NCBI GenBank assembly: GCA_963920765.1
Contig: OY987251.1
Span: 13,953,219-14,017,218, forward strand
DNA length: 64,000 bases
Reading direction: 5' to 3'
Origin: Ulota crispa
Lineage: Eukaryota > Streptophyta > Bryopsida > Orthotrichales > Orthotrichaceae
In this document: positions 35,023-48,005 of the stretch, in pieces
Layout of the letters: every line of letters begins with the position of its first letter
Numbering within the stretch: position 1 is the first letter of the stretch
Program-made: the position numbers and the translations under genes
Notes under the pieces: generated by a model
What the model saw: only the letters and a program-made list of their open reading frames with translations
Told to the model about the DNA's origin: nothing
Databases searched by the model: none

Positions 35023-37618
35023 AGTAAACCAAATTTTGAAAATTTTCAGCTTTGCTCATAACAATGTACTTGGTCCGCAAAAAAGATGACACTTTGGTCA
35101 ATATTAAAAATTATATTATGAAGGGAAAAGTGATTTTCAATGTAGACAATAAAAATTGCCAAATTTTATAAATACAAGTATGCTTTGCACGCTCTTTGTG
35201 TTGTGTTTCATTTAATCTCGGGTGACTTTTCTTTTCACCCTCTTCTATGCATTTTCCTCTCCCTCCTTTTTGAATTTCAAATTTGATTTTCTTCACCCCT
35301 AAAGACTAAGTATTCTATTCAGCAAACACTTGAGAACTCAAGTAGGATCATACAAAGTTAACTTTTATTGGATGTTCTCAAAATTGTTATACATGGTGTA
35401 AATCAAGGCGTTTTTTTTGGTGAACTATTGCCAAACTGGCAAAAATCTAACAAATTTCCACCAGTTTAGGACAATCTTTCCACTTATTAACTAGTACCTC
35501 ATCAACATGTGCAATATGGCGGATGAAAAAAAAAACCCCTAGTGTAAATATGTATCTCCTCAATGAAAATTTTACAAAAAATCCCCAATCAAATATTCAA
35601 TTCAAAAGTTATGCTATCCAAAAGAATTTGGGCAACTTAGGCAATTTAAGCATCTTTTGAGAATCTTATGCTACTCATCAACTTTTGAAATTTGGCATGA
35701 ATCTAGCTCATAAAACATGGTATATAATTGCCAAAAAATAAAAAATTGAGCTCTCAAATCACAATTTGAGAGGTAAACTTTGTTAACTATGTATGGGCAA
35801 TTCCAAGAAAAAATATTTTCTTCAAGCCCTATTGTCTTTCAATTTATAAATTCAAGCTCCTGAATTTTTTTCACATGTTCCAAATGTTTGTCTCTAACTT
35901 TGTGTTGTTTAGATTTCAAATAAAAAACTTCCTCATTGCACAAGAAATCATGAAAAAATGACTAGACAAAGAGTATTGCCAATTCACTTAACCTCGTTGC
36001 ATTGCAAGGTGATTTAGAATTAGATAGATTATTTATTTGCTTTTAAATTTTTTCATGAGTGAACCTAACATCATATGCTTATGAACGGTCAAAAACCTCA
36101 TTTATTGTGTAGAGCAAAAAAAATCACTCCTAGAAGGCTCAAAGAATCTGCTGACCTTGTTTTGTAGGAGTGAAAACAAGTTGTTTTTCTCACTTCAAAT
36201 GTTATAATCTTACAATCCACATGGTCAGGTTGGCTGAAATTTTTTGCAGACATTGATTTATTTGTTTTACTCACTTTAATGCATAGTTGAAATTCAGAAA
36301 AAGTTTTTATTTTCAGTTTTGGGCAATGCACTAAAAGTTGACAGTCTCTGAGATATTTTCTCCAAAAACACCGCCTTGGTCCTTTAGGGGTTAATTTCAT
36401 ATTTGCTTTTTTGAATCTCAAATTTTGGATGATGGAAAAAAACCCAATGCTTTATAATATGAAACTTTGAACTTCTGGTGTTGATTACAAATGTTGTGTG
36501 CCTTTTCCTCTTCCTCCCCCTCTCTAGTAGAACTTGTAGTGTAAATAGAGAATTTTGAATTTGTGTGATAGACAGCACAGAACTTTGGGAAAACCAAATT
36601 CCCAAGTTGTACTTCACCTTAAATCCAACGTTTCTCTTTAAATCGTTTAAACACCAGATTCAAAAATATCAAATTTGGTGTGAGCCACTGAGATTTTGTC
36701 CCTTGCAAATTCCACCTCTCAAGTGAGGGCACATGTACCAAAAAAAACTTTGCTAAAACTTAAAGCTCGGTTTAAGGTGATCACCTTAAACCTAATTTAT
36801 TCCCAAAATGGGCATTTCTTCCCAAATTAATGAATATGGCGTTCTAAACAATTCATACTTTTTAATACATGGTTTTCCAAATATCATATTTATTCATGAA
36901 AATAATAATCTCAACAAATACACTTGCACACAAAAGAGTTGGTTGTTGTTATACTCATAACTAGTTTACGTACCCGTTGTACCAATAGAGGTAACAAAGA
37001 TATCCTTGCAATAAACAACTTGTGCAATAGCAATCTTATCCCCGTGCCTCCCTCTCCCTATGCCCCTATCCCTGTACCCCCATTTTTTACTATATTCCAT
37101 TTATAAATTTAATCAAACTTATATTTTACTCTATTTTACTTTTCATTCAGCATGACATTCTTTTATATATATTAGACTAGACATAGTGGACGTTCTTGAA
37201 ACCATGTGGGTTGAAATTTTGATTAAAAAAACTTCAAGTTTTCATGACCTTGACTCTTAGCGTAAAGGGGCTCTTACAAAATTATGAAGCTCCCGTTATT
37301 CAACCCTCCACATGCGCAGCCAAGTGTATATGGCCCAGTTGAAGTAATTCTCTACTGTAGTGTCCTGTTAGGAATGCGGCCAAATGCTGCGGAGTCAATC
37401 ATGGAACCTCGATTGCGAGGACGATACAGGGTAGCGCTGGACATAGCTAGGGGCACCGGTATAGCCTTGCAACGTGTCGTCATTTCAGCCCATTCTCCCT
37501 TTTGTGCTTAACAAATAAACGAAAGCAGGCTGCCCCGGACCCTTTCAAGAATTCTTCTCTCTTCAGATCCCCGGAGGGTCGTTTATTTGTTTGTTTATTT
37601 ATTAATTTGTACGTTTTA
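35023..37618. other. Intergenic DNA, decayed transposon ends only
   Basis: No gene is recognised. A TTAA-family right terminus (GGTCCTTTAGGGGTTAA) ends near 36392, and a right end of the 4-bp family (AATTAATGAATATGGCGTT) ends near 36843; neither left end is intact. A GC-richer island at 37284-37511 holds a 75-codon open frame that I could not assign. Confidence 0.45.
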
Positions 37619-37934
37619 GGGAAAATTTCGTGGCTACCCCTGAAGTTTGCAATATTTACATAGACCTTGTTTTTTCAGAAATTACACAAAGATTCTTGAT
37701 CATAATTTTTAGGCATTTATTTGTTGTATTTGTACCTGATCAATGTTGAAGAAGGGAATGTAATGAAATAAAAAAAGAAGCAACATGTACACATAGGAAG
37801 TAGGAAGGTGGCATGCATAAATAAACAACTGTCTAAAAATTTTGAAAGTTTTGGTCTAAGGGTGTTTGTTTCTTAAACAGCAGGGGTATCTATGTAAATA
37901 TTGCAAACTTCAAGGGTATCCATGAAATATTCCC
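37619..37934. mobile_element. Mutator-like MITE, copy 3
   Basis: The ends are GGGAAAATTTCGTGGCTACC and GGGTATCCATGAAATATTCCC, with mirrored CTGAAGTTTGCAATATTTAC blocks. The flanks TACGTTTTA and TACATTTCA match at 7 of 9 bases. It is the same family as 14234-14541 and 19978-20274. Confidence 0.75.
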
Positions 37935-38157
37935 TACATTTCATTATAGATTATAAAAGTCTTTCTTACATATTGTTTTGACAAGGTGATGCGGAAGACA
38001 TTCTCATACATGAATGGAGCTTTAAAAAATGAACGTCCACACAAATTGTCCTCCTGTCCTAACCTTTTCCTCTCTCTATTTTGTTCTTGAGTTTCAAAAT
38101 TTGAGAAACGTAGAGACACCAAATGCCATAGAGAGCCTCAAACTCACAATGCATTAA

Positions 38158-38877
38158 CCCCTAAAGGCTCAAGGGCCCTTTTGGGGGACAAATGGAATTT
38201 TGGGCATGTACCTATGGTTAAACTACTTTGCGTAATTTTCTGAAACTTTTATTGAAAGTGAGGAATTCAAAGATCTACGTGGGAATGTAATTTTTTCTTC
38301 ATTCCAACATTTATTGAAGAAGTTAAAAATGAATAACTGAAAAATAGGGGACTCTAGGCAGCCCAAAAACTTTTTTAAAAATTGCGTTCTTTTCAAATAA
38401 AAGTCTGAAATAGGTTCTTTAGATTTATATAGACGTGGGGAGCTTTGAATCATTCAATTCTTATAGATGAGATGAAAGTTATGAGAAGTTTTAGTCCACA
38501 AGTAGGTGTGGTTTCGATCGAAACCACACCTACTTGTGGACTAAAACTTCTCATAACTTTCATCTCATCTATAAGAATTGAATGATTCAAAGCTCCCCAC
38601 GTCTATATAAATCTAAAGAACCTATTTCAGACTTTTATTTGAAAAGAACGCAATTTTTAAAAAAGTTTTTGGGCTGCCTAGAGTCCCCTATTTTTCAGTT
38701 ATTCATTTTTAACTTCTTCAATAAATGTTGGAATGAAGAAAAAATTACATTCCCACGTAGATTTTTGAATTCCTCATTTTCAATAAAAGTTTCAGAAAAT
38801 TACACAAAGTAGTTTAACCATAGGTACATGCCCAAAATTCCATTTGTCCCCCAAAAGGGCCCTTGGGCCTTTAGGGG
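38158..38877. mobile_element. TTAA-flanked 720-bp near-perfect palindrome
   Basis: TTAA (38154-38157) precedes CCCCTAAAGGCTCAAGGGCC and TTAA (38878-38881) follows its complement. The symmetry centre (TTTCGATCGAAA, between 38517 and 38518) is exactly the middle, so the arms are 360 bp each with no spacer and only a few substitutions. The arm sequence matches the right-hand part of the related elements ending at 56936 and 59899 (AAAGTAG, GGTACATGCCC, CTTTAGGGG). Confidence 0.92.
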
Positions 38878-38881
38878 TTAA

Positions 38882-41510
38882 AATACAATATTTGAAATTT
38901 TCTAATATTCTTTTACAATTTGAGTGACTTTTCATACCCCATGGCCTCCCATTCCTGTGCTCCCCATGCCCTACATCATTTAAATTGTGGACTTTGCAAA
39001 GAAAACTTAGTTACGGAATTATTGTCCTTAATTACAAAACTGCCAAGAACGACCATCATAGACACTTTGGGATTGTATTCAATTATATTTATAGATTTAA
39101 TATTTTTTTAACTACTTGAACTTTTGTTACTTTTTTACTTTTTGAATTTCTAGTTGTGACTCATGACAAGGGCCAATGAGTAGGAGTTCCTCTCAAATTA
39201 TCACTATCTGTTGATTATAGGTGTAGGCTTGAATTGAAAAATAACATAAAAACTTAGGTTTGCTGTGTATTTGCCCATATTCTCATGTTTTTGTAAAAGA
39301 TAGAGTTCTAGAAATAGGTGGTTTGGTTGAGAGGAATTTATTAACTGAGAATTCTTGTAACTGGGTTTTCTCAATCATATTGGTATTTAAAAGGTTGTTG
39401 AGTGTATAAAAGTAGAACTGTAGAAGTGAGATATCCACAATTATGATGCTTGAGTTTTTCCAACTTGGGTTTTATGTTGAAATCAAAAATGTTAAAAAAA
39501 TTCAAAGCAAAGAGGAGATGTGCTTTCTTTTGGAGAACCAGATGGAGGATAAATTGAAGTTGTGCTTTTGAACCTCTAGTGAAGTGTGAACTACAATAGT
39601 GTCCCTATTGTTATTAGTGTTGTATTCAATTTGGGAAGATCACTAGCCCATGTTTAAGAAACTACACGAGTTAAAAGAATGGCTTCATTTAATTCAAGGA
39701 ACAAAAAACTTCTATAAAATGTAGAGCTACTATAGGATTCATGAAACACTATATATTTTAGTATATATAAATTAGGGTATGTAAAAACATCATGTAGTAG
39801 ACATTTTTACTAATAAATTAGCCTTGACAAATAGGGGTTGTGAATTTTTATAGTGTTGCTTGTTGCTCTCCTTGTTAAATTGTTTTAACTACATGTCATA
39901 GAATTGAGAAATACTTAAGGTTTGATAATAAAATTGCCACTTGAACAATGCCCCTTCAATTCATATGCTTATTATTGGTTTTGTGGTGTATACCATATGT
40001 ATATATGTAATAGAAATAAATATGTATTTTTTAGAGATAGCATAGATAGGATATATTTGGACAAATAAAATTTATACATAAAATAGCCTCATTTAAAAAC
40101 CAAATGAATGAATTTAAAAATATATATAAGATATCAGAAATATGTCTTGCGTAGCTTTTTATGTAAAAATATTGTTATCTTAAATACCATATTTTAAATA
40201 AATAGGCGTACATTAAATACCCTCTTAAATCAAGTGTATACCACAAAATTACAAGTAGTGATCTCCCCGAGGGGTAGACTAGATCATTTTGCACAATAAA
40301 AGAGTACTTTTAATTTTAACCCCTAAAGCTTTGAAGTAGAACTTCATGTCATTTTTCACTTTTGGGCAAGCCATTTATACATGTAATATTAGTCAGATTA
40401 TTCTAATTTTTTTTACAATATACATATTTCATTAACAACTTTATGCCTAATAAAAAAATCACAAATTCAAATCATAATTCAACACTCTCACCCCAAAAAT
40501 AACTAAATTTTTTAATATGGATCAATTCAAAGAATCATGATAGATAGGCTCAATTAGTCTAACAAATTTCAAACCTACTCTCAACAAATTTATGCAACAT
40601 AATTCTAAGAGTTACAAGGGACACAAACACAACATTTGGACATATATAAAAGCCTTTGCAATTTAGCTTTCTAATGTTTGAGCAATGCACAAAGTGACAA
40701 AGGGAGTATACTAGTTTTAAGGGTTTCTAAGTCCAAATATTGTGTTTGTGTGTAATTGTGTATTGTAACTCTTGGAATTATCTTGCATAAGTTTGTTGAG
40801 AGCATATTTGAAAATCTTAAATAAAAAAAGACCTATCTAGCAATATCCCAGTATTCCTTTATTAAAAAATAAAGTGATTTGAAGTATACAGTAGAACTCC
40901 TGTAAGCTAAAATCATGTAAGCTAATATGCTTTGTAAACTAATGCATAACACAAATCTCAATGTCAGACCATACATCAGTCATAAACCAAAGCAGTTAAT
41001 TCAATAGTAGTAATACTACTTGGTGGTATCCAGGCACTAACCCAAGATAATTAACTAATAACTTACTTGAACTAATCAAGTTCTTGGGGTCCCAACCATA
41101 TCGGTTTAGAAGAGTTTTGCTATACTTACTGAACCACAATACGGATTATTGTACAACTTACTAACCATCAAGCTTGTAATGAAACACATGCGTAGTAATA
41201 AAAGAAAACAGAAGAATCCAACAACTATTACATAAATGAAGGTCTGCCCAAATGGAAGAATGACATGGATATGCTTCTCATGACTTAACCTTTAAAGTTT
41301 AAACGACTAAGCGTGCCGTTGTGATCAATACAATATGAAGTTCTTTTTTTGTATTTGGAACAATTTCTCACCTTTATTACATTTGAGATCAACAAAGAAG
41401 TCAAAATATAGATCAATGCAATCCTAGTGAGCTATTTGAGATCCCAAAATTTTTTTGTTGGTAGTAAATGTCAATCATACAACACCATTTATACTATACC
41501 CTATGGTTGT
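38882..41510. other. AT-rich intergenic DNA without a recognised gene
   Basis: No coding region or paired terminal repeat was recognised. A TTAA-family left terminus (TTAACCCCTAAAGCTTTG) starts near 40318 without a visible partner. Confidence 0.45.
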
Positions 41511-41514
41511 TTAA

Positions 41515-42111
41515 CCCATTAAGGTCCGTGGTCAATTCTGGGGCGGGCAAGGCCTTTTTTGGTGTTTTGGAAAAACTCATACTATTGAAGAATACAAATG
41601 CGTACAGAAGATCCAACCGTGCTGATGGCAATGTCATGCATGGTTTATGGGTATGCATCATTTTTTAATGTTTGATTTTGTTTGCAGGTTTGTTTAAATG
41701 TGCATGTATGTGTTTTCATACAAATACGACGGTCTCTATGGTGGTAAATTGTATTTCTTTATAAATTGTTCTTTCTTGTTGCTTTATGGACCACATGGCA
41801 ATTATTTAGGGTGATGATGGGTTTAGGGAAAACTTGAATTCTTGGAAATGCGTACAAGTACTCAATCTTTACCAATTATGACCATCTTCCTACATTCATC
41901 CATATATTTTGGTAGCAAGTACTTCTTGAGTTTTTCCAATGCCCTAATCACGTGGTAGTTGAGCTAAACCTCATTTTTGTTCCAAGCTACGAGGTTCCTA
42001 AATACCTAAACCTATCCCCTTTGCCACACCCTCAAATTCCTTAACATGCTCTCCCTACCAACTAAAAGGAGTCAAAATCGACCAGAAATTGGTCGACCAG
42101 ACCTTAATGGG
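41515..42111. mobile_element. TTAA-flanked element, 597 bp
   Basis: TTAA at 41511-41514 is followed by CCCATTAAGGTCCGTGGTC; the right end GACCAGACCTTAATGGG is followed by TTAA at 42112-42115. The first 12 terminal bases are perfectly inverted. No transposase is present. Confidence 0.85.
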
Positions 42112-42601
42112 TTAAGGTTAAAGTTGGATCTTGGCAACTTTGATTCACTGATTGCAAACTCAAGTGATAAAATGGAAGTTTTTTTAGAGCCAAAATAAAA
42201 TAAAATAAGCAAAATGGACTTCAAGACTTACAACACTCATAAATTGGTGTACATATTAGAAATTCAAATCCTTATGTTTATTGTTTTGAATGATATGACA
42301 AAGACATTCCAGGTTTAAAAAGTTACATTTGCATGTGGTATTATTGATTTGCAATTTTTCATAGAACAAAAGCGATCAAACTAGAAAAAAACTGAACAAA
42401 TTGTGTTCAAGCGAGAATGCATAACATAATATAAATTGAGAATGAATTACTAGCAAAATATTATAACGCATATATTTACAGATTGACTATCTACCTAGAT
42501 TTGTACAAAAGAAGTAAAAATTTGAAAGAAATTTCCAACCTCAATGGTAAATTTTTGGGGACTTCATATTTAACATAAGGTGTTCTCTATTATTGTTTTA
42601 A

Positions 42602-44778
42602 GGGAAAATATCAAAAATGACTCTGACAAAGGGCCATATTTCAAAACTAGTCTTGACTAATTCAATATATTGGAAATAGGCTTGAGATCTTGTATGTTCC
42701 ATAATGAAGAACAGGTGAATAGAATCCTCATGACTTTGGTTCATTCTAGGCAACATGTAAACCCATTTTAGCAGCCATTTCAATATGGTAAGTGACTAAC
42801 AAACCAAATTTGCATGCAATGAATTGAAATTCTTTGCAAGTACAATGTAAACTGAAAAAATTAGTGTAAAGGATAGCTCAATTCTTCAAATTGATATTAG
42901 GGAAAATATCTCAAAAACAAAACCCTAAACCCTTGATATGTAATCCTTCATAACTTCTCACCTCCTAACCCTAGCCAAAAAAATTGTCCATGTATACATA
43001 TTTTCAAATCAATTTGGTTTGTAGGAACTTTGTTTATAGTGACCAAGATTGTAACCACAAATTGTCCCCCCTTTTAACAATAAAAAACTTAGCAATGTCA
43101 TTGTGGTCAATTAGCATTTTATTATCTTGCAATTTTTATGTTCAATGCTTACTCCCAATCCCAATCAAACATATCAATATTCAACGCCAAAAAATAAAAA
43201 TCCAATTTTTGGTGAATAGAATTGTGTCAAAATCATGGTTTTACAAAAAAATTGATTCAAAAACAATGGAGATGAAGTTTTGAGAATTGATTGCATGGGC
43301 ATGTAGGAAACATCCACATGCACATCTTCCATGCTAAAAAAACCCGTTAAGCAACAAATAATTGACTTTCAAAGGTTTCATTTTGACTTGGGATGTGCTC
43401 AAATTTTGTCAAATACATATTCTTNNNNNNNNNNNNNNNNNNNNNNNNNNNNNNNNNNNNNNNNNNNNNNNNNNNNNNNNNNNNNNNNNNNNNNNNNNNN
43501 NNNNNNNNNNNNNNNNNNNNNNNNNNNNNNNNNNNNNNNNNNNNNNNNNNNNNNNNNNNNNNNNNNNNNNNNNNNNNNNNNNNNNNNNNNNNNNNNNNNN
43601 NNNNNNNNNNNNNNNNNNNNNNNNAAATAAAAATCCAATTTTTGGTGAATAGAATTGTGTCAAAATCATGGTTTTACAAAAAAATTGATTCAAAAACAAT
43701 GGAGATGAAGTTTTGAGAATTGATTGCATGGGCATGTAGGAAACATCCACATGCACATCTTCCATGCTAAAAAAACCCGTTAAGCAACAAATAATTGACT
43801 TTCAAAGGTTTCATTTTGACTTGGGATGTGCTCAAATTTTGTCAAATACATATTCTTCTACAATAATCAAATTTTGCTGCTTAACTCATTGTTTGTGACT
43901 AATTTTACCTTTGAATATGGTGTTATGCTTATTTTGTGAAAGCTAGCTAAAATATAAAAATATGTATTTGACAAAATTTGAGCACATCCCAAGTCAAAAT
44001 GAAACCTTTGAAAGTCAATTATTTGTTGCTTAACGGGTTTTTTTAGCATGGAAGATGTGCATGTGGATGTTTCCTACATGCCCATGCAATCAATTCTCAA
44101 AACTTCATCTCCATTGTTTTTGAATCAATTTTTTTGTAAAACCATGATTTTGACACAATTCTATTCACCAAAAATTGGATTTTTATTTTTTGGCGTTGAA
44201 TATTGATATGTTTGATTGGGATTGGGAGTAAGCATTGAACATAAAAATTGCAAGATAATAAAATGCTAATTGACCACAATGACATTGCTAAGTTTTTTAT
44301 TGTTAAAAGGGGGGACAATTTGTGGTTACAATCTTGGTCACTATAAACAAAGTTCCTACAAACCAAATTGATTTGAAAATATGTATACATGGACAATTTT
44401 TTTGGCTAGGGTTAGGAGGTGAGAAGTTATGAAGGATTACATATCAAGGGTTTAGGGTTTTGTTTTTGAGATATTTTCCCTAATATCAATTTGAAGAATT
44501 GAGCTATCCTTTACACTAATTTTTTCAGTTTACATTGTACTTGCAAAGAATTTCAATTCATTGCATGCAAATTTGGTTTGTTAGTCACTTACCATATTGA
44601 AATGGCTGCTAAAATGGGTTTACATGTTGCCTAGAATGAACCAAAGTCATGAGGATTCTATTCACCTGTTCTTCATTATGGAACATACAAGATCTCAAGC
44701 CTATTTCCAATATATTGAATTAGTCAAGACTAGTTTTGAAATATGGCCCTTTGTCAGAGTCATTTTTGATATTTTCCC
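42602..44778. mobile_element. Mutator-like foldback element with about 0.8-kb arms
   Basis: The ends are GGGAAAATATC and GATATTTTCCC, flanked by a perfect 9-bp duplication TTGTTTTAA (42593-42601 and 44779-44787). The arms (about 42602-43424 and 43960-44778) are almost identical in inverse orientation around a loop of about 100 bases (43858-43960). A 9-bp duplication with GGGAAAAT-type ends indicates a Mutator-like element. Open frames in the arms are mirror images and resemble no transposase. The apparent length is inflated by the gap and duplication at 43192-43857; the true element is probably about 1.74 kb. Confidence 0.88.
43192..43857. other. Assembly gap of 200 N with duplicated 233-bp flanks
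   Basis: N runs from 43425 to 43624. The 233 bases before the gap (43192-43424) are repeated identically after it (43625-43857), and the second copy continues into new sequence. This is the pattern of two overlapping contig ends that were scaffolded rather than merged, so the gap and one copy are probably artefacts. Confidence 0.88.
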
Positions 44779-44787
44779 TTGTTTTAA

Positions 44788-46170
44788 CAACAAGCCTAGT
44801 ATTTGACTGTAATCATGGGTTTTTTTCAAAATAATGTACCTTAAAATTGTCCTAAAGTCTCAAAATCATCACTTCTACATATCATGAACCAAATTATATT
44901 AATGCCTATTGAACTTCTTATAGATCATTCATATAACTATGTACTTATTTCTCTAAACAACCAAAGATCTCCTTGCATTAGCAAAAGTTTGAGCCCTCCA
45001 AGAGCCCCCTAAGGTTTGACAAACCAAGCTATTAACTAGCTAGCGTGAGAACAAGAAAAGGGCACTCATACCCATTGCTACCTTGTATGAAGGACCTAAG
45101 CCAAATATACAACACAAAACAATAAAAAAATTTCATTATACTCATAAAATTTGTAAACATATATACTCACTGCTCACTATCCAACTAAGCACGGTTTTTT
45201 TTTCATTTTTTAAGAAGTGCCAAAGTGGCAATTTAAAATTTTATAATAGTGCTCCATATTTCAACATACATCCATGTTCATTGCATTTTGCCTACATAGT
45301 AGGCTAGGAGCACTCGAAAAAAATAGCATCTAGGTGGTGGAACTTCACTCAAGGTTCGAGTTGGCCATTTGAATAAACCCAATTTTGAAAAAAGTGCCAC
45401 CTACATTTTTGCCTAAAACATTCATGGTTTCCTTTAATACTCCTATTTTTCCTTCAATAATCCAATGAAGGTGAGGTTTTGCCTTGGGTTGGGACTTGCA
45501 AAGATGGGACTTAGTACTTGGTGTGAGTGGCCTCTAAGAGTGAACTTCCATATTGGCTTGGAATGATATATCTTAGAAACAACAAAGAAGTTAGCAATGT
45601 GAAATTGTTTGTTGTTTTTGAGTTTTTCAATTCTTGGCTTAGCGTAGGAATTTTCTCTAAGCTCCAAGAACCTAGTTGGTATACTAGTACTCCACCCTTC
45701 AATGCCTTCATTGAAAGATAGACATTGCAAAAGACCAACATGTTTGGCACTTTGACCCCTTTTTCTAATTTTTTTTTCAATTCTCCATTTGACAACAAGG
45801 TCATTTGACCCCACTATAATTGGCTGAGTGTACTATGGTAGTAAGCACTCAACTAATTCCCAACTTTGAACTCATGACCACCTTGTTTGTGTGCCAAGGT
45901 CAAAGGCACTAGATAATTGTATGAATTTGATGTACACATAGGCTACATTTAAATGGTTTGTTGATTGGTGGATTTTAGTACTAGATAACTTGAATAAGAA
46001 TATATGAATGTTAGAAAACTAGTTAAGGAAATTGAAAAACTATTCTTGGTTCAGGATACACTTTTGTATGTTATCAAGTATTTCAAATAAAACCTCATTA
46101 GTATCAAACATGTTCTCCCTACTTGAGATTGCCAAATTAGCACATTTTTTTGTATCTTAAGATTGGAAGA
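44788..46170. other. AT-rich intergenic DNA without a recognised gene
   Basis: No gene or bounded element was recognised. Sequence near 45340-45420 contains fragments like those inside the 4-bp MITE family, without intact ends. Confidence 0.4.
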
Positions 46171-46424
46171 AACAACATATTTGTTAATTTGGGAAAAAAA
46201 TGTAATTTTGGGACCTTTGGATTTTATGTTTTTAAGGGATTTTTGGTGATATGAGAATGAATTTATGTTGATTTCTTGAAGTCATAATATCAATAATAAA
46301 ATATCTTAAAGGAATTATCAAAAACCTCACTTTAAATCACCAAAACATTTTCACAAATGCAAAATTGAGTATCCCTAAAATTGGATTGGGGAAGACTTTT
46401 TCCCAAATTAACAAATATTGTATT
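46171..46424. mobile_element. 4-bp-duplication MITE, 254 bp, AAGA
   Basis: The ends AACAACATATTTGTTAATTT and AAATTAACAAATATTGTATT are inverted, with AAGA at 46167-46170 and 46425-46428. It belongs to the family of 404-554. Confidence 0.8.
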
Positions 46425-46428
46425 AAGA

Positions 46429-47616
46429 ACTTAATATGAAAGTATACCATGTTTAACTAGTTATGAACTTTCCAAAGTCCACATGGAATAATCCAAAGAT
46501 ATCTTTGATTTACAAAACATTCTAAGATCTTGTCCAATGTTAAGGGACACAATTAAATGAATAATCCATAACTAGTTAAATACATAATGAGTTGTATTAT
46601 CAAAGTTATGCTCTACGTAACATGTCATATAAGCATAAGTGTATTCTACTATTATACTATGAATCTCTAGCACAGATGGGTGATTGCAAGAAAAACTTGT
46701 ACTATTTTTTGTCCCCTTCACCTCTTGTATGTGCATTTTGGCTTGTAACTTTTGCGTAGCAAGTTCTTTTGAGCTAAAATTTCAGAGGAAGGTACATGTC
46801 ATAGTTACAAACCTTTCATTATTTTTGCAGTTTTTTTAAAATTGTTTTACTATTTTTAAACAGCCCCCAAATAGGTGTCTACCTTGGCCATTTTGGGGGT
46901 TTTTAGTACTATTTTGGGTCCAAAAAAGCAAATCTCATGCCACAAATCAAGGAAGTTGTTCATCATAGTGCATTACATGGATGCGTAGAAGGGTTTCATA
47001 AAATTCTAAATTCCATGCCGTACACACACCCTCAAAGTGGGCATCCTTTCTCAAATGATTGGTGAAATAAAAAAACTTTCTACAAAAATCACTTGCATCA
47101 AGTGAAGCTACTCAAAGAGGTCAAAAATGGCCATTTTTGATTTTATTTTTTTGATTTTTTTTCTATTTTCTAAAAAGCAAGAAAGAAATTGGCTTTTTGT
47201 TGGTGATTTTGTTTTGTGTATAACTTTTAGAATAAATTTTTTCTAGGTCTGAATTTTCACGAGTATGCTATTTTAAGTGCTTTACAAATTTTCCATATTT
47301 TATTTTGTTTAAATATATATTTCAAAAACTCATAGTACTACCCAGTACTATCGGTTTTAAGGGTGTTTGAGACAAAACTATGAAGTGTTTCTTGCAACTA
47401 CCCAGATCCCTAAAACCCTCTAAAATACAAACCTATTTTATAGCTTTCAATCAATTGCTATTAGCTTTGACTTCTTTTTCTTTGGCTTACGAGGTGAATT
47501 TCTTTGCATAAACCTAAGATTATGAAGTTCTGTTAGTACTGCAGTAACTGAGATAGAAGTTTTTTGCCTATAGTCAAGTTCTAAGACAATATCATATGCA
47601 TTAATTAGAAATGGAA
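46429..47616. other. AT-rich intergenic DNA without a recognised gene
   Basis: Nothing coding or repetitive was recognised beyond homopolymer tracts near 47150. Confidence 0.45.
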
Positions 47617-48005
47617 ATTGATATATGTATCACAATCTTTTTACTATTCTATCACATCTACTATATATGATCCATATTTATGATATTATAGTAGGTGTGG
47701 ATCACATACAAAACATCACTAAATTAAAGATACAACTTGACATATATTTAAGTTGTGATTTCAACTATGTTTTTCAACTCTAGATCTATCTTATAATATG
47801 ATTAAAACATCTAAAATTAAACTTAGCATAATTTAGACCTTGAGTAGGATCTAGTCATCTAAAGTTGAAAAATAGAGTTAAAGTCACAACTATATCAAAT
47901 TGTATTTTCAATTTAGTGATGTTCTATCCATGATCCACACCTACTATAATATCATAAATATCAGGTGTGGTAGAATAGTCAAAAGGGTGTGGTACATATA
48001 CCAAT
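47617..48005. mobile_element. Imperfect foldback element, about 389 bp
   Basis: The outer arms are inverted: ATTGATATATGTATCACA at the left and TGTGGTACATATACCAAT at the right. Inner matches include ATCATAAATATCAGGTGTGG against CTATATATGATCCATATT, and the shared TATTATAGTAGGTGTGGATC block. The arms show moderate divergence. No clear target duplication was found. Confidence 0.7.

Noticed and set aside
37284-37511. 75-codon open frame with a stretch (VALDIARG) reminiscent of receptor-kinase domains
   Set aside because: The resemblance covers under ten residues and no other kinase motif is present; could be a tiny gene relic, but not supportable.
43331-43765. Open frames running through the N gap
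   Set aside because: Most codons are N, and the flanks are a duplicated palindrome arm; not genes.
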